A DNA stretch of 64,000 nt. Origin: Frigoribacterium sp. ACAM 257 (lineage in GTDB: Bacteria > Actinomycetota > Actinomycetes > Actinomycetales > Microbacteriaceae). The notes below the pieces were generated by a model. That model saw only the letters and a program-made list of their open reading frames with translations, was not told where the DNA came from and searched no databases. A program made the position numbers and the translations under genes. Location of the stretch: contig NZ_VOLO01000002.1 in NCBI RefSeq assembly GCF_007954365.1, forward strand, positions 62,001 to 126,000, in the 5' to 3' direction. This document shows, piece by piece, positions 45,602 to 55,949 of the stretch. How positions within the stretch are numbered: the stretch's first letter is position 1; each line of letters starts with the position of its first letter.

Positions 45602-45648
45602 TGTGGCTGGACGCGACATCGATCCGTGGACCTTTCGATTGTCAGTCG
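45602..45648 (-). pseudogene. tRNA-Phe 3' fragment
   Basis: This segment is identical at 43 of 47 positions to 45806-45852, the 3' two-thirds of the tRNA-Phe gene (anticodon loop to discriminator), in the same orientation. The 5' half is absent. The anticodon-loop base change and missing half rule out a working tRNA. It may be a remnant left by an element that integrated at the tRNA-Phe 3' end, or by local duplication. Confidence 0.75.
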
Positions 45649-45775
45649 GTGCGGCGGAGGAGTGCGTGCTGTCGGGCGGCTGTGTGAAGCGTATCGCCCC
45701 GGCGGTCTCGACGGCTGGGCCACGGCGGTGTGGACGCTGTCGACGACCGCGGCGCCGCACGCGCGTCCACGCAAG

Positions 45776-45800
45776 AAGCCCCCGGCTTCACCGGGGGCTT
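45776..45800 (-). terminator. Terminator of the tRNA cluster
   Basis: AAGCCCCCGG-cttca-CCGGGGGCTT is a perfect ten-base stem eight bases beyond the tRNA-Phe 3' end, with a short T-stretch on the minus-strand side. Confidence 0.8.
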
Positions 45801-45807
45801 CAGGATG

Positions 45808-45880
45808 TGGCTGGACGCGGCGTCGATCCGCGGACCTTTCGATTTTCAGTCGAACGCTCTACCAACTGAGCTACCCAGCC
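45808..45880 (-). tRNA. tRNA-Phe (GAA)
   Basis: This is a 73-base cloverleaf. The acceptor GGCTGGG pairs with the 3' TCCAGCC (one G-U), the anticodon stem TTCGA/TCGAA encloses loop CTGAAAA with anticodon GAA, and the discriminator is A. CCA is not encoded. It is third in a minus-strand cluster Glu-Asp-Phe. Confidence 0.97.
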
Positions 45881-45944
45881 GTGGGGACCAACTCGTGGAG
45901 CTGACCCCGGGGAGGAACGTGCCCTCCAGACGAGTGACTCGCCT

Positions 45945-46021
45945 TGGCGACCCTGACCGGACTTGAACCGGCGACCTCCGCCGTGACAGGGCGGCGCGCT
46001 AACCAACTGCGCTACAGGGCC
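45945..46021 (-). tRNA. tRNA-Asp (GTC)
   Basis: This is 77 bases including an encoded CCA. The acceptor GGCCCTG pairs with CAGGGTC, and the anticodon stem CCGCC/GGCGG encloses CTGTCAC with anticodon GTC; the discriminator is G. Middle gene of the tRNA cluster. Confidence 0.97.
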
Positions 46022-46138
46022 AAACTGGTGTTGCTGGTGTTGCTTCGTGCTGATGATACGTCGTGTCAGAGACACTGCCTTGAAAGACACTACCCGGACC
46101 TGGTCCGAAGGAGAAACCGGAGCTTCTCGGTCGAGCCG

Positions 46139-46211
46139 TGACCCCAACGGGATTCGAACCCGTGCTGCCGCCGTGAAAGGGCGGTGTCCTAGGCCACTAA
46201 ACGATGGGGCC
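46139..46211 (-). tRNA. tRNA-Glu (TTC)
   Basis: This is a 73-base cloverleaf. The acceptor GGCCCCA pairs with TGGGGTC, and the anticodon stem CCGCC/GGCGG encloses CTTTCAC with anticodon TTC; the discriminator is A, with no encoded CCA. First gene of the cluster; it supplies glutamyl-tRNA, the substrate of HemA. Confidence 0.97.
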
Positions 46212-46475
46212 GAGTGATCCACGAGGAACCACAGGCAACCGAGGAGCAAGCATACAGATCGGGGGCGTTCCGCGCAAAACGGTCTCGACGAGTGTCCTGG
46301 CGGCGCCCGAGCGACACGACTCGCCGCCGGGCACGACCTGCTGGCGGGTCGGCACGGGGCCGTCTACCTTCGACCTGTACTCCACAGTTCGTCGGTCGCC
46401 AGATCGACGGGCCGATGGGACGGCTCGGGCCTCCCGGGCGAGCTCGACCTCGTGCACGACGAAATCGGAACCTCG

Positions 46476-47768
46476 ATGACCTCCAGCCGCACCCTCCGCC
46501 ACCGCGCCTCCTCGGCCCTCGCCGTGCCCCGCCGCCCGCGTGCCGCCCGGCTCGCCGCCGCCCTCGCGGCCGTGGCCCTGCTCGCGGCGGTCGGCGTCGC
46601 CTCGCCGCTGGCGGCCCACGCGGCGGACTACCCGTCGTGGGCCGACGTGCAGGCCGCGCGCGGCGACACGGCGGCGAAGCAGGGCGAGATCGACACGCTC
46701 CAGGCCCTGCTCACCCAGCTCGACGCCGATCTCGACGCCAAGAACGAGGACGCCCGTCAGAAGGGCGACGTGCTCCAGAAGGCACAGACTGCCTACGACG
46801 ACGCCCAGTTCCGCACCGCGCAGCTGCAGGCCCAGGCCGACGACGCCGCGAAGGTCGCCGCAGCCAGCGAGGAGCGGGCCGGTCAGCTCGCGGCACAGCT
46901 AGGACGGTCGGGCGGCAACGACGGCATCAGCAGCAGCCTCATCGCCGACCCGGGCGACGCGGGCCAGCTGCTCTACAAGCTCGGCGCGATGAGCAAGCTC
47001 ACCGAGCAGGCCGACGGCATCTACTCGCAGGCCACCCAGGACCGCAACACGGCACAGTCGCTCAGCGACCAGGCCGCGGTCGCCGCCGCCGCCCTCGAGG
47101 AGCTCGCCGACGAGGCCCGCGTGGCCCTCGCCGCCGCCAACGAGGCAGCGCAGGCCGCCGCCGACGCACTCGCCGAGCAGGAGGACAACAAGACCCGGCT
47201 GGAGGCGCAGCTCGCGATCCTGGCCCAGGACCTGCAGACCACCGAGGCCGAGTTCCAGAAGGGCGAGGAGGAGCGGAAGGCACGCGAGGCCGCCGCGGCC
47301 GCCGAGGCTGCCAAGTACGGCAGCCCGACCAACGGCACCCCCGCCGGCGTGATCTCCGGCGCGGGCTGGACCCGCCCCTCCGGCGGCAACGTCGTCAGCG
47401 GGTTCGGCATGCGCGTCAACCCGGTCACCCACGTCTACGTGCTGCACGCCGGCACCGACCTGGCCGCTGCCTGCGGCACGCCGATCTTCGCCGCGACGGC
47501 GGGCACGGTCAGCTACGCGGGGTGGATGGGCGGCTACGGCAACTTCGTCCAGATCGACCACGGCGGCGGCGTGAGCACCGGCTACGGCCACCAGGTCAAC
47601 GGCGGCATCATGGTGTCCGTGGGCCAGCGCGTCGAGGTCGGCCAGCGCATCGGCACGGTCGGCTCGACCGGCAACTCGACCGGCTGCCACCTGCACTTCG
47701 AGACCCGCCAGGGCGGCGTCGCGGCCGACCCGGTGCCGTTCATGTCGGCGCGGGGCATCCGCCTCTAG
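46476..47768 (+). CDS. M23-family peptidoglycan peptidase with coiled coil
   Basis: This 430-residue secreted protein has a signal peptide (twin basic start, then LAAALAAVALLAAVGVASPL, cleavage near AHA-AD). A long Ala/Gln/Glu coiled coil (about residues 55-280, with EDNKTRLEAQLAILAQDLQT) follows, then a LytM/M23 domain whose zinc ligands lie in HAGTD and GCHLHFE. All catalytic ligands are present, so it may cut peptidoglycan, or activate amidases as EnvC/FtsX-linked M23 proteins do. I chose the ATG at 46476; an upstream in-frame codon at 46452 is less likely. Confidence 0.92.
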   Translation: MTSSRTLRHRASSALAVPRRPRAARLAAALAAVALLAAVGVASPLAAHAADYPSWADVQAARGDTAAKQGEIDTLQALLTQLDADLDAKNEDARQKGDVLQKAQTAYDDAQFRTAQLQAQADDAAKVAAASEERAGQLAAQLGRSGGNDGISSSLIADPGDAGQLLYKLGAMSKLTEQADGIYSQATQDRNTAQSLSDQAAVAAAALEELADEARVALAAANEAAQAAADALAEQEDNKTRLEAQLAILAQDLQTTEAEFQKGEEERKAREAAAAAEAAKYGSPTNGTPAGVISGAGWTRPSGGNVVSGFGMRVNPVTHVYVLHAGTDLAAACGTPIFAATAGTVSYAGWMGGYGNFVQIDHGGGVSTGYGHQVNGGIMVSVGQRVEVGQRIGTVGSTGNSTGCHLHFETRQGGVAADPVPFMSARGIRL

Positions 47769-47833
47769 CGGCGCTGCGTTCCGGTCCCGCTGCGCGTCCT
47801 CGCGTCCCGGCCCGCCCCTCCTGCTCCCGTCGT

Positions 47834-47933
47834 TCAGGAACCGCGCGGTCGGTTTTTCTGACTGGTGCATGGTTCAGGACCCCGCGTCCTCTCCTCGCGA
47901 AGATCAGGACTGACATTCCTGAATGAGGAGAAG
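47834..47933 (-). repeat. 100-bp structured intergenic repeat, copy B
   Basis: This is the inverted second copy of the element at 4731-4830 (73 of 100 bases identical, no gaps). TCAGGAA, both TCCTGA words and the terminal TTCCTGA are kept, but the fourth word is TCAGAAA, so the second hairpin is weaker than in copy A. It lies between the M23 peptidase stop and the terminator at 47952. Confidence 0.75.
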
Positions 47934-47951
47934 ACGAGGGCGGGTCGTGCG

Positions 47952-47995
47952 GACGACGAGGGCCCCGCGCAGGATCGCGCGGGGCCCTCGTCGTC
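47952..47995. terminator. Strong bidirectional terminator
   Basis: GACGACGAGGGCCCCGCGC (47952-47970) pairs perfectly with 47977-47995 around the six-base loop AGGATC. It lies between the plus-strand M23 gene and the minus-strand ppa gene. Confidence 0.85.
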
Positions 47996-48011
47996 GTGCA
48001 GGAGGCGCGGG

Positions 48012-48503
48012 TCAGTGGCCCTCGGCCGCCAGCTTCACGATGCCGGCCTCGACGATGGCCTCGGCCTCGGCCGCGTCGCCCCAGCCCTCGGTCTTGACCC
48101 ACTTGCCGGGCTCGAGGTCCTTGTAGTGCTCGAAGAAGTGCTCGATCTCCTTGCGGAGGAACTCGGGCACGTCGGTGACGTCCTGGATGTGCTCCCAGCG
48201 CGGGTCCTTCGCGGGGACCGCGATGACCTTGGCGTCGCTGCCGCCGTCGTCGGTCATGTTGAAGACGCCGACGGGACGGACCTTGACGCCCACCCCGGGG
48301 AACAGCGGGTAGTCGAGCAGCACCAGCACGTCGACGGGGTCGCCGTCGAGGCCGAGCGTGTTCTCGAAGAACCCGTAGTCGGTCGGGTAGACGAAGCCGG
48401 TGAAGAGCACGCGGTCGAGGTAGACGCGCCCCGTCTCGTGGTCGACCTCGTACTTGTTGCGGCTTCCCTTGGGGATCTCGATCACGGCGTCGTACGCGGC
48501 CAT
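48012..48503 (-). CDS. ppa: Inorganic pyrophosphatase (family I)
   Basis: This 163-residue enzyme hydrolyses pyrophosphate. The substrate-binding [20 protein letters not shown] and the metal-binding [10 protein letters not shown] (Asp triad of family I) are present. AGGAGCACCC precedes the ATG. It is divergent from tilS; a palindrome at 48532-48552 lies between. Confidence 0.97.
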   Translation of the reverse strand: MAAYDAVIEIPKGSRNKYEVDHETGRVYLDRVLFTGFVYPTDYGFFENTLGLDGDPVDVLVLLDYPLFPGVGVKVRPVGVFNMTDDGGSDAKVIAVPAKDPRWEHIQDVTDVPEFLRKEIEHFFEHYKDLEPGKWVKTEGWGDAAEAEAIVEAGIVKLAAEGH

Positions 48504-48531
48504 GGGTGCTCCTGGTTCAGTCTCGGGGGCA

Positions 48532-48552
48532 CGCCGACCAGGCCGGTCGGCG
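48532..48552. promoter_or_regulatory. Palindrome in the ppa/tilS divergent region
   Basis: CGCCGACC-aggcc-GGTCGGCG is a perfect eight-base inverted repeat, nine bases before the tilS -10 hexamer. Possible shared operator. Confidence 0.4.
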
Positions 48553-48572
48553 GCTGCCGGTAACGTTACAAG

Positions 48573-49565
48573 ATGCCCGAGAGACCGCGCCTGACCCCTG
48601 CCGTCGCCGACGTCCGACGTGCCGTCCGCGCCTCCCTCGAGGGCCTCGCGACCGGCGACCTGGTGCTGGTGGCGCTGAGCGGCGGCGCCGACTCGCTCGC
48701 GCTCGCCGCGGCGACCGCGTTCGAGGCGCCCCGGGCAGGGCTCACCGCTGGTGCCGTCGTCGTCGACCACGGCCTGCAGCCGGGCTCGGCCGACGTGGCC
48801 GAGGCGGCTGCGGCCCGGGCCTCGGTCCTGGGGCTCGCCCCCGTCGTCGTCCGCAGGGTCGAGGTCGGCGCCGAGGGCGGCCCCGAGGCCGCTGCCCGCG
48901 ACGCCCGCTACGCCGCGCTCGCGGCGGTCGCCGTCGAGACGGGAGCGGTCGCCGTGCTGCTCGGGCACACCCTCGACGACCAGGCCGAGACGGTGCTGCT
49001 CGGCCTCGCCCGCGGCAGCGGACCCACGAGCCTGCAGGGCATGGACGTCGTGTCGGGGCGGTGGCGACGGCCGCTGCTGGCGGTCCGGCGGGGGACGACC
49101 CGCGCCTCCTGCGCAGATCTCGGCCTCGAGCCGTGGGACGACCCGCACAACGACGACCCCGCGTACGCCAGGGTGCGGGTCCGCACGTCCGTGCTGCCCG
49201 TGCTGGAGCGCGAGCTCGGGCCCGGCGTCGCCGAGGCGCTCGTGCGCACCGCGGCGCAGCTGCGCGAGGACTCGGAGGCGCTCGACCACTTCGCCGAGGA
49301 GCAGGCGGAGGAGGTGGCCGACCACGCCGAGGCCGGCATCTCGCTCGACGTCCGGTCGCTGGCGGCGAACCCCGCGGCGCTGCGGCAGCGGCTGATCCGC
49401 CTGGCCGTCGAGAGCGAGTTCGCGCTGACGCTGAGCCGCGCCCAGACCCTCGAGGTCGCCCGGCTCGTCACCGACTGGCACGGCCAGGGGGCGGTGTCCC
49501 TGCCGGGCGTTACAGTTGTCCGCACCGGAGGCGCGCTGCACTTCGCCGCGACCGCCGCCTCCTGA
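48573..49565 (+). CDS. tilS: tRNA(Ile)-lysidine synthetase
   Basis: This 330-residue ATP-dependent enzyme modifies C34 of tRNA-Ile(CAU). The PP-loop SGGADS (residues 36-41), [36 protein letters not shown] and [18 protein letters not shown] are characteristic. TAACGT (48561-48566) ends six bases before the ATG, so it is probably leaderless. The tilS-hpt-ftsH order is conserved in Actinobacteria. Confidence 0.95.
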   Translation: MPERPRLTPAVADVRRAVRASLEGLATGDLVLVALSGGADSLALAAATAFEAPRAGLTAGAVVVDHGLQPGSADVAEAAAARASVLGLAPVVVRRVEVGAEGGPEAAARDARYAALAAVAVETGAVAVLLGHTLDDQAETVLLGLARGSGPTSLQGMDVVSGRWRRPLLAVRRGTTRASCADLGLEPWDDPHNDDPAYARVRVRTSVLPVLERELGPGVAEALVRTAAQLREDSEALDHFAEEQAEEVADHAEAGISLDVRSLAANPAALRQRLIRLAVESEFALTLSRAQTLEVARLVTDWHGQGAVSLPGVTVVRTGGALHFAATAAS

Positions 49566-49609
49566 GGCTCCGCCACGCCCTCCCCCTCACGACTGGAGAA
49601 CGCCCGACC

Positions 49610-50161
49610 ATGGAACTCAGCGACATCGAGAGCGACCTGACCAGCGTCCTGTACACCGAAGAGCAGATCCACGCCGCGATCGCCGAGGTCGCCCGTGCCG
49701 TCGAGGTCGACTACGCCGGCCGCGAGCCGCTGCTGGTGGGCGTGCTCAAGGGCGCCGTCATGGTCATGGCCGACTTCGCGCGCGAGCTCAAGCTCAACGC
49801 GCAGATGGACTGGATGGCCGTCTCGTCGTACGGCTCCGGCACCAAGTCGTCGGGCGTCGTCCGCATCCTGAAAGACCTCGACACCGACCTGCACGGTCGC
49901 GACGTCATCATCGTCGAGGACATCATCGACTCGGGCCTCACGCTCTCGTGGCTGCTCGAGAACCTCAAGAGCCGCGGTGCCGCCTCCGTCGAGATCTTCG
50001 CGCTGCTGCGCAAGCCCGAGGCCGCCAAGGTGCACGTCGACGTCAAGTACGTCGGCTTCGAGATCCCCAACGAGTTCGTCGTCGGCTACGGCCTCGACTT
50101 CGCCGAGAAGTACCGCAACCTGCGCGGGGTCGGGGTGCTCGCGCCCCACGTCTACAGCTGA
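49610..50161 (+). CDS. hpt: Hypoxanthine phosphoribosyltransferase
   Basis: This 183-residue purine salvage enzyme has the PRPP-binding motif VEDIIDSGLTLSWL, the active-site loop SSYGSGTKSSG and the C-terminal VGYGLDFAEKYRNL. CTGGAGAA lies nine bases before the ATG. It is the second gene of the tilS-hpt-ftsH block. Confidence 0.96.
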   Translation: MELSDIESDLTSVLYTEEQIHAAIAEVARAVEVDYAGREPLLVGVLKGAVMVMADFARELKLNAQMDWMAVSSYGSGTKSSGVVRILKDLDTDLHGRDVIIVEDIIDSGLTLSWLLENLKSRGAASVEIFALLRKPEAAKVHVDVKYVGFEIPNEFVVGYGLDFAEKYRNLRGVGVLAPHVYS

Positions 50162-50187
50162 GGTCTCCCCTCGGGGAGCATCGTCGT

Positions 50188-50430
50188 GTGTCCCGCAGCC
50201 CGCTCCCGCCCCCGTTCGCCGAGGCAGGGCGCTACCTCGGCAAGCCCGATCTGCGTGACCTCGACCACTTCCTCTCGATCGGGTACGAGGGAGACGAGCA
50301 CCGGACCGACCCGCGGCGGTTCCGGCGTGACATCGCGCGGCGGGAGCGCGTCGCCCGCCGTCTGTCGGTCACCGCACGTGTCGAGTGGTCAGGTACTGTC
50401 CCCCGGACTGCCTCAGGGAGCACTTCGTGA
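50188..50430 (+). CDS. Possible small Arg-rich protein
   Basis: From a GTG this 80-codon frame reads SPLPPPFAEAGRYLGKPDLR, then DLDHFLSIGYEGDEHR and an Arg-rich helix RRFRRDIARRERVARR. Third codon positions are nearly all G or C until about codon 68, as in real genes here, but then become mixed. There is no convincing ribosome binding site. It sits in the 425-bp gap between hpt and ftsH. It may be a real small gene or chance high-GC coding. Confidence 0.4.
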   Translation: MSRSPLPPPFAEAGRYLGKPDLRDLDHFLSIGYEGDEHRTDPRRFRRDIARRERVARRLSVTARVEWSGTVPRTASGSTS

Positions 50431-50586
50431 CCACTCGAGCCCCGGCAGCTGAGGCCGGTCCGCCACCCCAGTACGGGAGCGGGCAGCCCGCTATGAGCGA
50501 ACACCCATGAGGCCCCTAGGCGGCCCGTTGTAGCCTTTCGCTCACGTTCTTCCTGCAGAAAGGTGTCGGGCGTCGCCCGTACTGAC

Positions 50587-52572
<1,986 letters not shown>

Positions 52573-52581
<9 letters not shown>

Positions 52582-52597
52582 GCACGGCCTAGGCACG
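52573..52597 (+). repeat. Tandem ACGGCCTAGGC repeat across the ftsH stop codon
   Basis: Two perfect 11-bp copies (52573-52583, 52584-52594) plus three bases. They begin within the last ftsH codons and include its TAG stop, in the gap where folE usually lies. Confidence 0.7.
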
Positions 52598-52682
52598 CAG
52601 GCCGGTCCGGGCGGCGCGCGACCTTCGCCCGGATCGGTAGCCTTGCCTCTCGACCCGTGGACCCGATCGGAGGAACCGCCCC

Positions 52683-54350
52683 GTGACCGACTCGCCGTCC
52701 GACGGTGCCCGCCGCTCTCCGTCCCACGGGTCCGAGCCACGTGCCTGGAAGCGCCCGCGCGGCCGTGAGCGGTACCCCGACCCGGTCGTCGTCGACGCGC
52801 CTCCTCCGGCCAGCGCCCCGGCCGCCGGGGCCGAGCGTCGCCTCGCCCTCTCGCTCGACGAGCGAGCAGCGGTGAGACCGCCCGCGCAGCTGCCGCCGGT
52901 GACGCACACCCCGGCGACGCAGTCGCAGCAGCGACAGCAGCAACAGCACCCGCCCGTGCCGACGCCCCCCACGGGTGCGCGACCGGGCGTGCCCCCGGCT
53001 GTCGCGCCGCGGGCCTCGACCTCGCCGGCGGCGACCGGTGCATCCGCTCCGACGGCCGCCTCCGGCCACGTCGGTCGACGCCTCGTGGTCGGCGGTCGCT
53101 ACGACGGCCCGCTCCCCGGCGGTGACGCGACACGCACGCGGTCCGGCTCGCACGCGGCGCCCGGCCTCGTCGACGCGCCGGCCCGCGAGGTCGACGAGCC
53201 CGGCCGGCCCCCTCGCGAACGCACCCGTGTCGCCTCGCACGCCGCGCCTCCCGAGGACCGGGCCGAGCTGCTCCGGCTCGAGGCCGACGACGTCGCCGCC
53301 GCTGCGGCTGCGGCCGCCGAACCCGCCCCCGCTGCCGACGCCGGTGCGGGCCCGCAGCCGGCCCCCGCCGTCTCCGGCCCCCGGGCTCGTCGACGGGCAC
53401 GCGGCCGCACCGACGAGGCAGACCCGCGCGACGTCGCGACGCGGGCGATCCCCGTCCAGCGGCCTGCCGCCTTCGTGCGTCCGACCGGCACGGCGCGCGA
53501 CGACCACGGTGCCGTCACGGTCTCGCGGACGCTCGTCATGGGCATCCTCAACGTCACGCCGGACTCGTTCAGCGACGGCGGTCGCTACGTCGGCCTCGAC
53601 GACGCCCTCCGCCACGCGCGCGACCTCGTCTCCGCCGGGGCCGACATCGTCGACGTCGGCGGCGAGTCCACCCGGCCCGGCGCGCGCCGCGTCGACCCGG
53701 TCGAGGAGCAGCGCCGCGTGCTGCCCGTCGTCCGGGAGCTCGCGTCCGAGGGCATCCGGCTGAGCATCGACACGATGAACGCCGCCACCGCCTTCGCCGC
53801 CGTCGACGCGGGCGCCGACGTCATCAACGACGTCTCGGGCGGCCTCGCCGACCGCTACATGGCCCAGGTCGCCGCCGACACGGGGCGGACGTTCGTCGCC
53901 ATGCACTGGCGGGGCCACCTCGCCGACGCGACCGCGGGCATGCGCGGCGACGACGTGCCGGGCCAGGTGCGCGACGAGCTGCGCCGAAGGGTCGACGACC
54001 TCGTGGGCGCGGGCGTGGACCGCGACCAGATCGTGCTCGACCCCGGCCTCGGCTTCTCGAAGGACGCCGACCAGAACTGGGAGGTGCTCGCGAGCCTGCA
54101 CGAGCTCGGCCGGCTGGGCCACCCGATGGTGATCGGGGCCTCGCGCAAGCGGTTCCTCGGCGACCTGCTGCCGGACGGCGCCGAGCCTCGTGACCGCGAC
54201 GCCGCCACGGCCGTCATCAGCGTGCTCGCCGCGCAGGCGGGCGTCTGGGCCGTTCGGGTGCACGACGCCGCGTCGACACGGGCGGCCCTCGACGTCTGGC
54301 AGGCGTGGCAGCGCGGTTCGGGCCCGACCCGCTCGGCGAGGCACGCGTGA
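52683..54350 (+). CDS. folP: Dihydropteroate synthase with long disordered N-terminal extension
   Basis: This 555-residue protein has a catalytic DHPS TIM barrel from about residue 283: MGILNVTPDSFSDGG, VDVGGESTRPGA, SIDTMN, VINDVSGG and GASRKRFLG. It joins para-aminobenzoate to dihydropterin pyrophosphate. The first 285 residues are Pro/Ala/Arg/Gln-rich (QSQQRQQQQHPP, PEPAPAAD-like text) with no recognisable domain, about doubling the usual length. GGAGG before the GTG at 52683 and high third-base GC support the long form. An internal start near residue 278 cannot be excluded. Confidence 0.88.
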   Translation: MTDSPSDGARRSPSHGSEPRAWKRPRGRERYPDPVVVDAPPPASAPAAGAERRLALSLDERAAVRPPAQLPPVTHTPATQSQQRQQQQHPPVPTPPTGARPGVPPAVAPRASTSPAATGASAPTAASGHVGRRLVVGGRYDGPLPGGDATRTRSGSHAAPGLVDAPAREVDEPGRPPRERTRVASHAAPPEDRAELLRLEADDVAAAAAAAAEPAPAADAGAGPQPAPAVSGPRARRRARGRTDEADPRDVATRAIPVQRPAAFVRPTGTARDDHGAVTVSRTLVMGILNVTPDSFSDGGRYVGLDDALRHARDLVSAGADIVDVGGESTRPGARRVDPVEEQRRVLPVVRELASEGIRLSIDTMNAATAFAAVDAGADVINDVSGGLADRYMAQVAADTGRTFVAMHWRGHLADATAGMRGDDVPGQVRDELRRRVDDLVGAGVDRDQIVLDPGLGFSKDADQNWEVLASLHELGRLGHPMVIGASRKRFLGDLLPDGAEPRDRDAATAVISVLAAQAGVWAVRVHDAASTRAALDVWQAWQRGSGPTRSARHA

Positions 54351-54796
54351 GCGCGTCGAGCGACGGCGCGTCGAGCGGCGGCGCCGCGAGCGACGGTCGC
54401 ATGTCGGCCGGCGCGCCCCGCACGACCGCGGTCGGCCTCGACGTGCTCCGGCTGCTCGGCGTCCGTGCCACGGGCCACCACGGCGTCTTCGACCACGAGC
54501 GGCGCGACGGGCAGGAGTTCGTCATCGACGCCGTCGTGCACCTCGACACGACCTCGGCTGCGGACGACGACGACCTCGAGCAGACGGTGCACTACGGCGT
54601 GCTCGCCGAGCAGCTGGTGGCCGCGGTCGAGCGCGACCCCGTCGACCTGATCGAGACCCTGGCCGAGCGCCTCGCGGCCCTCGTGCTGAGCCACCCCGCC
54701 GCCGCGCGGGTCGAGCTGACCGTGCACAAGCCGAGCGCCCCCATCACGGTGCCCTTCGGGGACGTGTCGATCACCGTCGTGCGGGAGCGCGCGTGA
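54347..54796 (+). CDS. folB: Dihydroneopterin aldolase
   Basis: This enzyme splits dihydroneopterin to hydroxymethyl-dihydropterin. VLRLLGVRATGHHGVFDHER carries the active-site Glu region, DLIETLAERLAALVLSHPAA and the catalytic Lys in VHKPSAPI follow. From the overlapping GTG (GTGA with folP) it has 149 residues, of which the first 25 are a Ser/Gly-rich leader; an ATG at 54401 would remove 18 of them. folK overlaps downstream by four bases. Confidence 0.93.
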   Translation: MSASSDGASSGGAASDGRMSAGAPRTTAVGLDVLRLLGVRATGHHGVFDHERRDGQEFVIDAVVHLDTTSAADDDDLEQTVHYGVLAEQLVAAVERDPVDLIETLAERLAALVLSHPAAARVELTVHKPSAPITVPFGDVSITVVRERA

Positions 54797-55413
54797 GCGG
54801 CGAAGCCGCCGGCGCCCCTGGCAGCGCACCCGTCGTGCGCCGCGGCGTGGTCGCGCTGGGCTCGAACCTGGGCGATCGCGACGAGCTGCTGCGCGACGCC
54901 GTCGTCGCGCTGGCGGCGACCCCGGGCGTCAGCGTGACCGCCGCCTCCTCGCCGGTGTCGTCGGTCGCCGTCACGCTCGCCGGCCCGGACGAGAGCAAGC
55001 CGACCTACCTCAACGCCGTCGCGCTCGTCGAGACGACGCTCGAGCCCCTGGCGCTGCTCGACGCCCTGCAGGCGATCGAGAACGACCACGGCCGGGTGCG
55101 CGACGAGCGGTGGGGCGACCGCACCCTAGACCTCGACGTCGTCGTGCTCGGCGACCTCGTGCTCGACACCGATCGCCTCACGCTGCCGCATCCCCGTGCC
55201 CACGAGCGCGCCTTCGTGCTCGAGCCGTGGCTGCAGGTCGACGAGGAGGCGCGGCTCGGCTCGCAGGGACGCGTCGCGGACCTGCTCGCCGCGCTGCCCG
55301 ACCGCACCCGGCCCGTGCCCGGGGCGACCGGCCTGCTCGAGCCGGCCGGCGCCTCCTCGGCTCTCGACTCCGGCCCTGACGGCGACCCGGACGCGGCGGG
55401 AGGCGCCCTGTGA
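54793..55413 (+). CDS. folK: 2-amino-4-hydroxy-6-hydroxymethyldihydropteridine pyrophosphokinase
   Basis: This 206-residue kinase has the HPPK motifs VVALGSNLGDRDELLRDAV, YLNAVALVETTLEPLALL, RWGDRTLDLDVVVLGD and LPHPRAHERAFVLEPW. It makes the pyrophosphate used by FolP. Both ends overlap neighbours by four bases (folB, DUF3180). The last 30 residues are Gly/Asp/Ser-rich. Confidence 0.95.
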   Translation: MSGEAAGAPGSAPVVRRGVVALGSNLGDRDELLRDAVVALAATPGVSVTAASSPVSSVAVTLAGPDESKPTYLNAVALVETTLEPLALLDALQAIENDHGRVRDERWGDRTLDLDVVVLGDLVLDTDRLTLPHPRAHERAFVLEPWLQVDEEARLGSQGRVADLLAALPDRTRPVPGATGLLEPAGASSALDSGPDGDPDAAGGAL

Positions 55414-55880
55414 GGCACACCCGTCCCGCGACGCTGATCGGCCTCGCCCTCGTGGCCCTCGTCGCCGGCTTCGTGATCGACGCCGCGCTCGTCTCGTCCG
55501 GCCAGCCCTCGATCGTGCCGTCGATCGTGCTGGGCCTCGTGCTGCTCGTGATCGGGGGGATCGTCGTGACGATGGCCCTGCCGGTGCGCCGCGTCGCCAA
55601 GGGCACGCAGAAGGAGCGCATCGACCCCTACTACGCCACCCGGGTGCTCCTGCTCGCGAAGGCCAGCAGCCTGGCCGGCGCGCTCTTCGCGGGAGCGAGC
55701 GGAGGGGTCCTCGCGTTCATGACGACACGCGGCGTGGACGTGGCGATAGGCTCCGTGGTGCCCACGATCGTCTCCGTCGTGGGGGGCCTCGGCCTCCTCG
55801 CGGCCGGGGTCGTCGCCGAGCACATGTGCACGGTGCCGCCCGGGGACGACGAGGGCGGACCAGGAGCCCAAGCGGCCTGA
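55410..55880 (+). CDS. DUF3180 family membrane protein
   Basis: This 156-residue protein has four transmembrane helices (near 8-27, 34-54, 84-104, 113-133) and matches the DUF3180 pattern found directly after folK in many Actinobacteria (RPATLIGLALVALVAGFVID, IDPYYATRVLLLAKASSLAG). Function unknown. The GTG start overlaps folK. Confidence 0.88.
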   Translation: MRHTRPATLIGLALVALVAGFVIDAALVSSGQPSIVPSIVLGLVLLVIGGIVVTMALPVRRVAKGTQKERIDPYYATRVLLLAKASSLAGALFAGASGGVLAFMTTRGVDVAIGSVVPTIVSVVGGLGLLAAGVVAEHMCTVPPGDDEGGPGAQAA

Positions 55881-55949
55881 CCGCAGGCCGACGGCCCCGC
55901 CGACAGCACTGCTGCAGGTCGACCCGCAGCCGACCCGGAGGAACGCGCC

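Noticed and set aside
45602-45648. Second functional tRNA-Phe
   Set aside because: The 5' half is absent and no cloverleaf can form.
52683-53540. folP extension as a degenerate folE
   Set aside because: No GTP cyclohydrolase I motifs (zinc Cys/His sites) are visible in any part of the extension.
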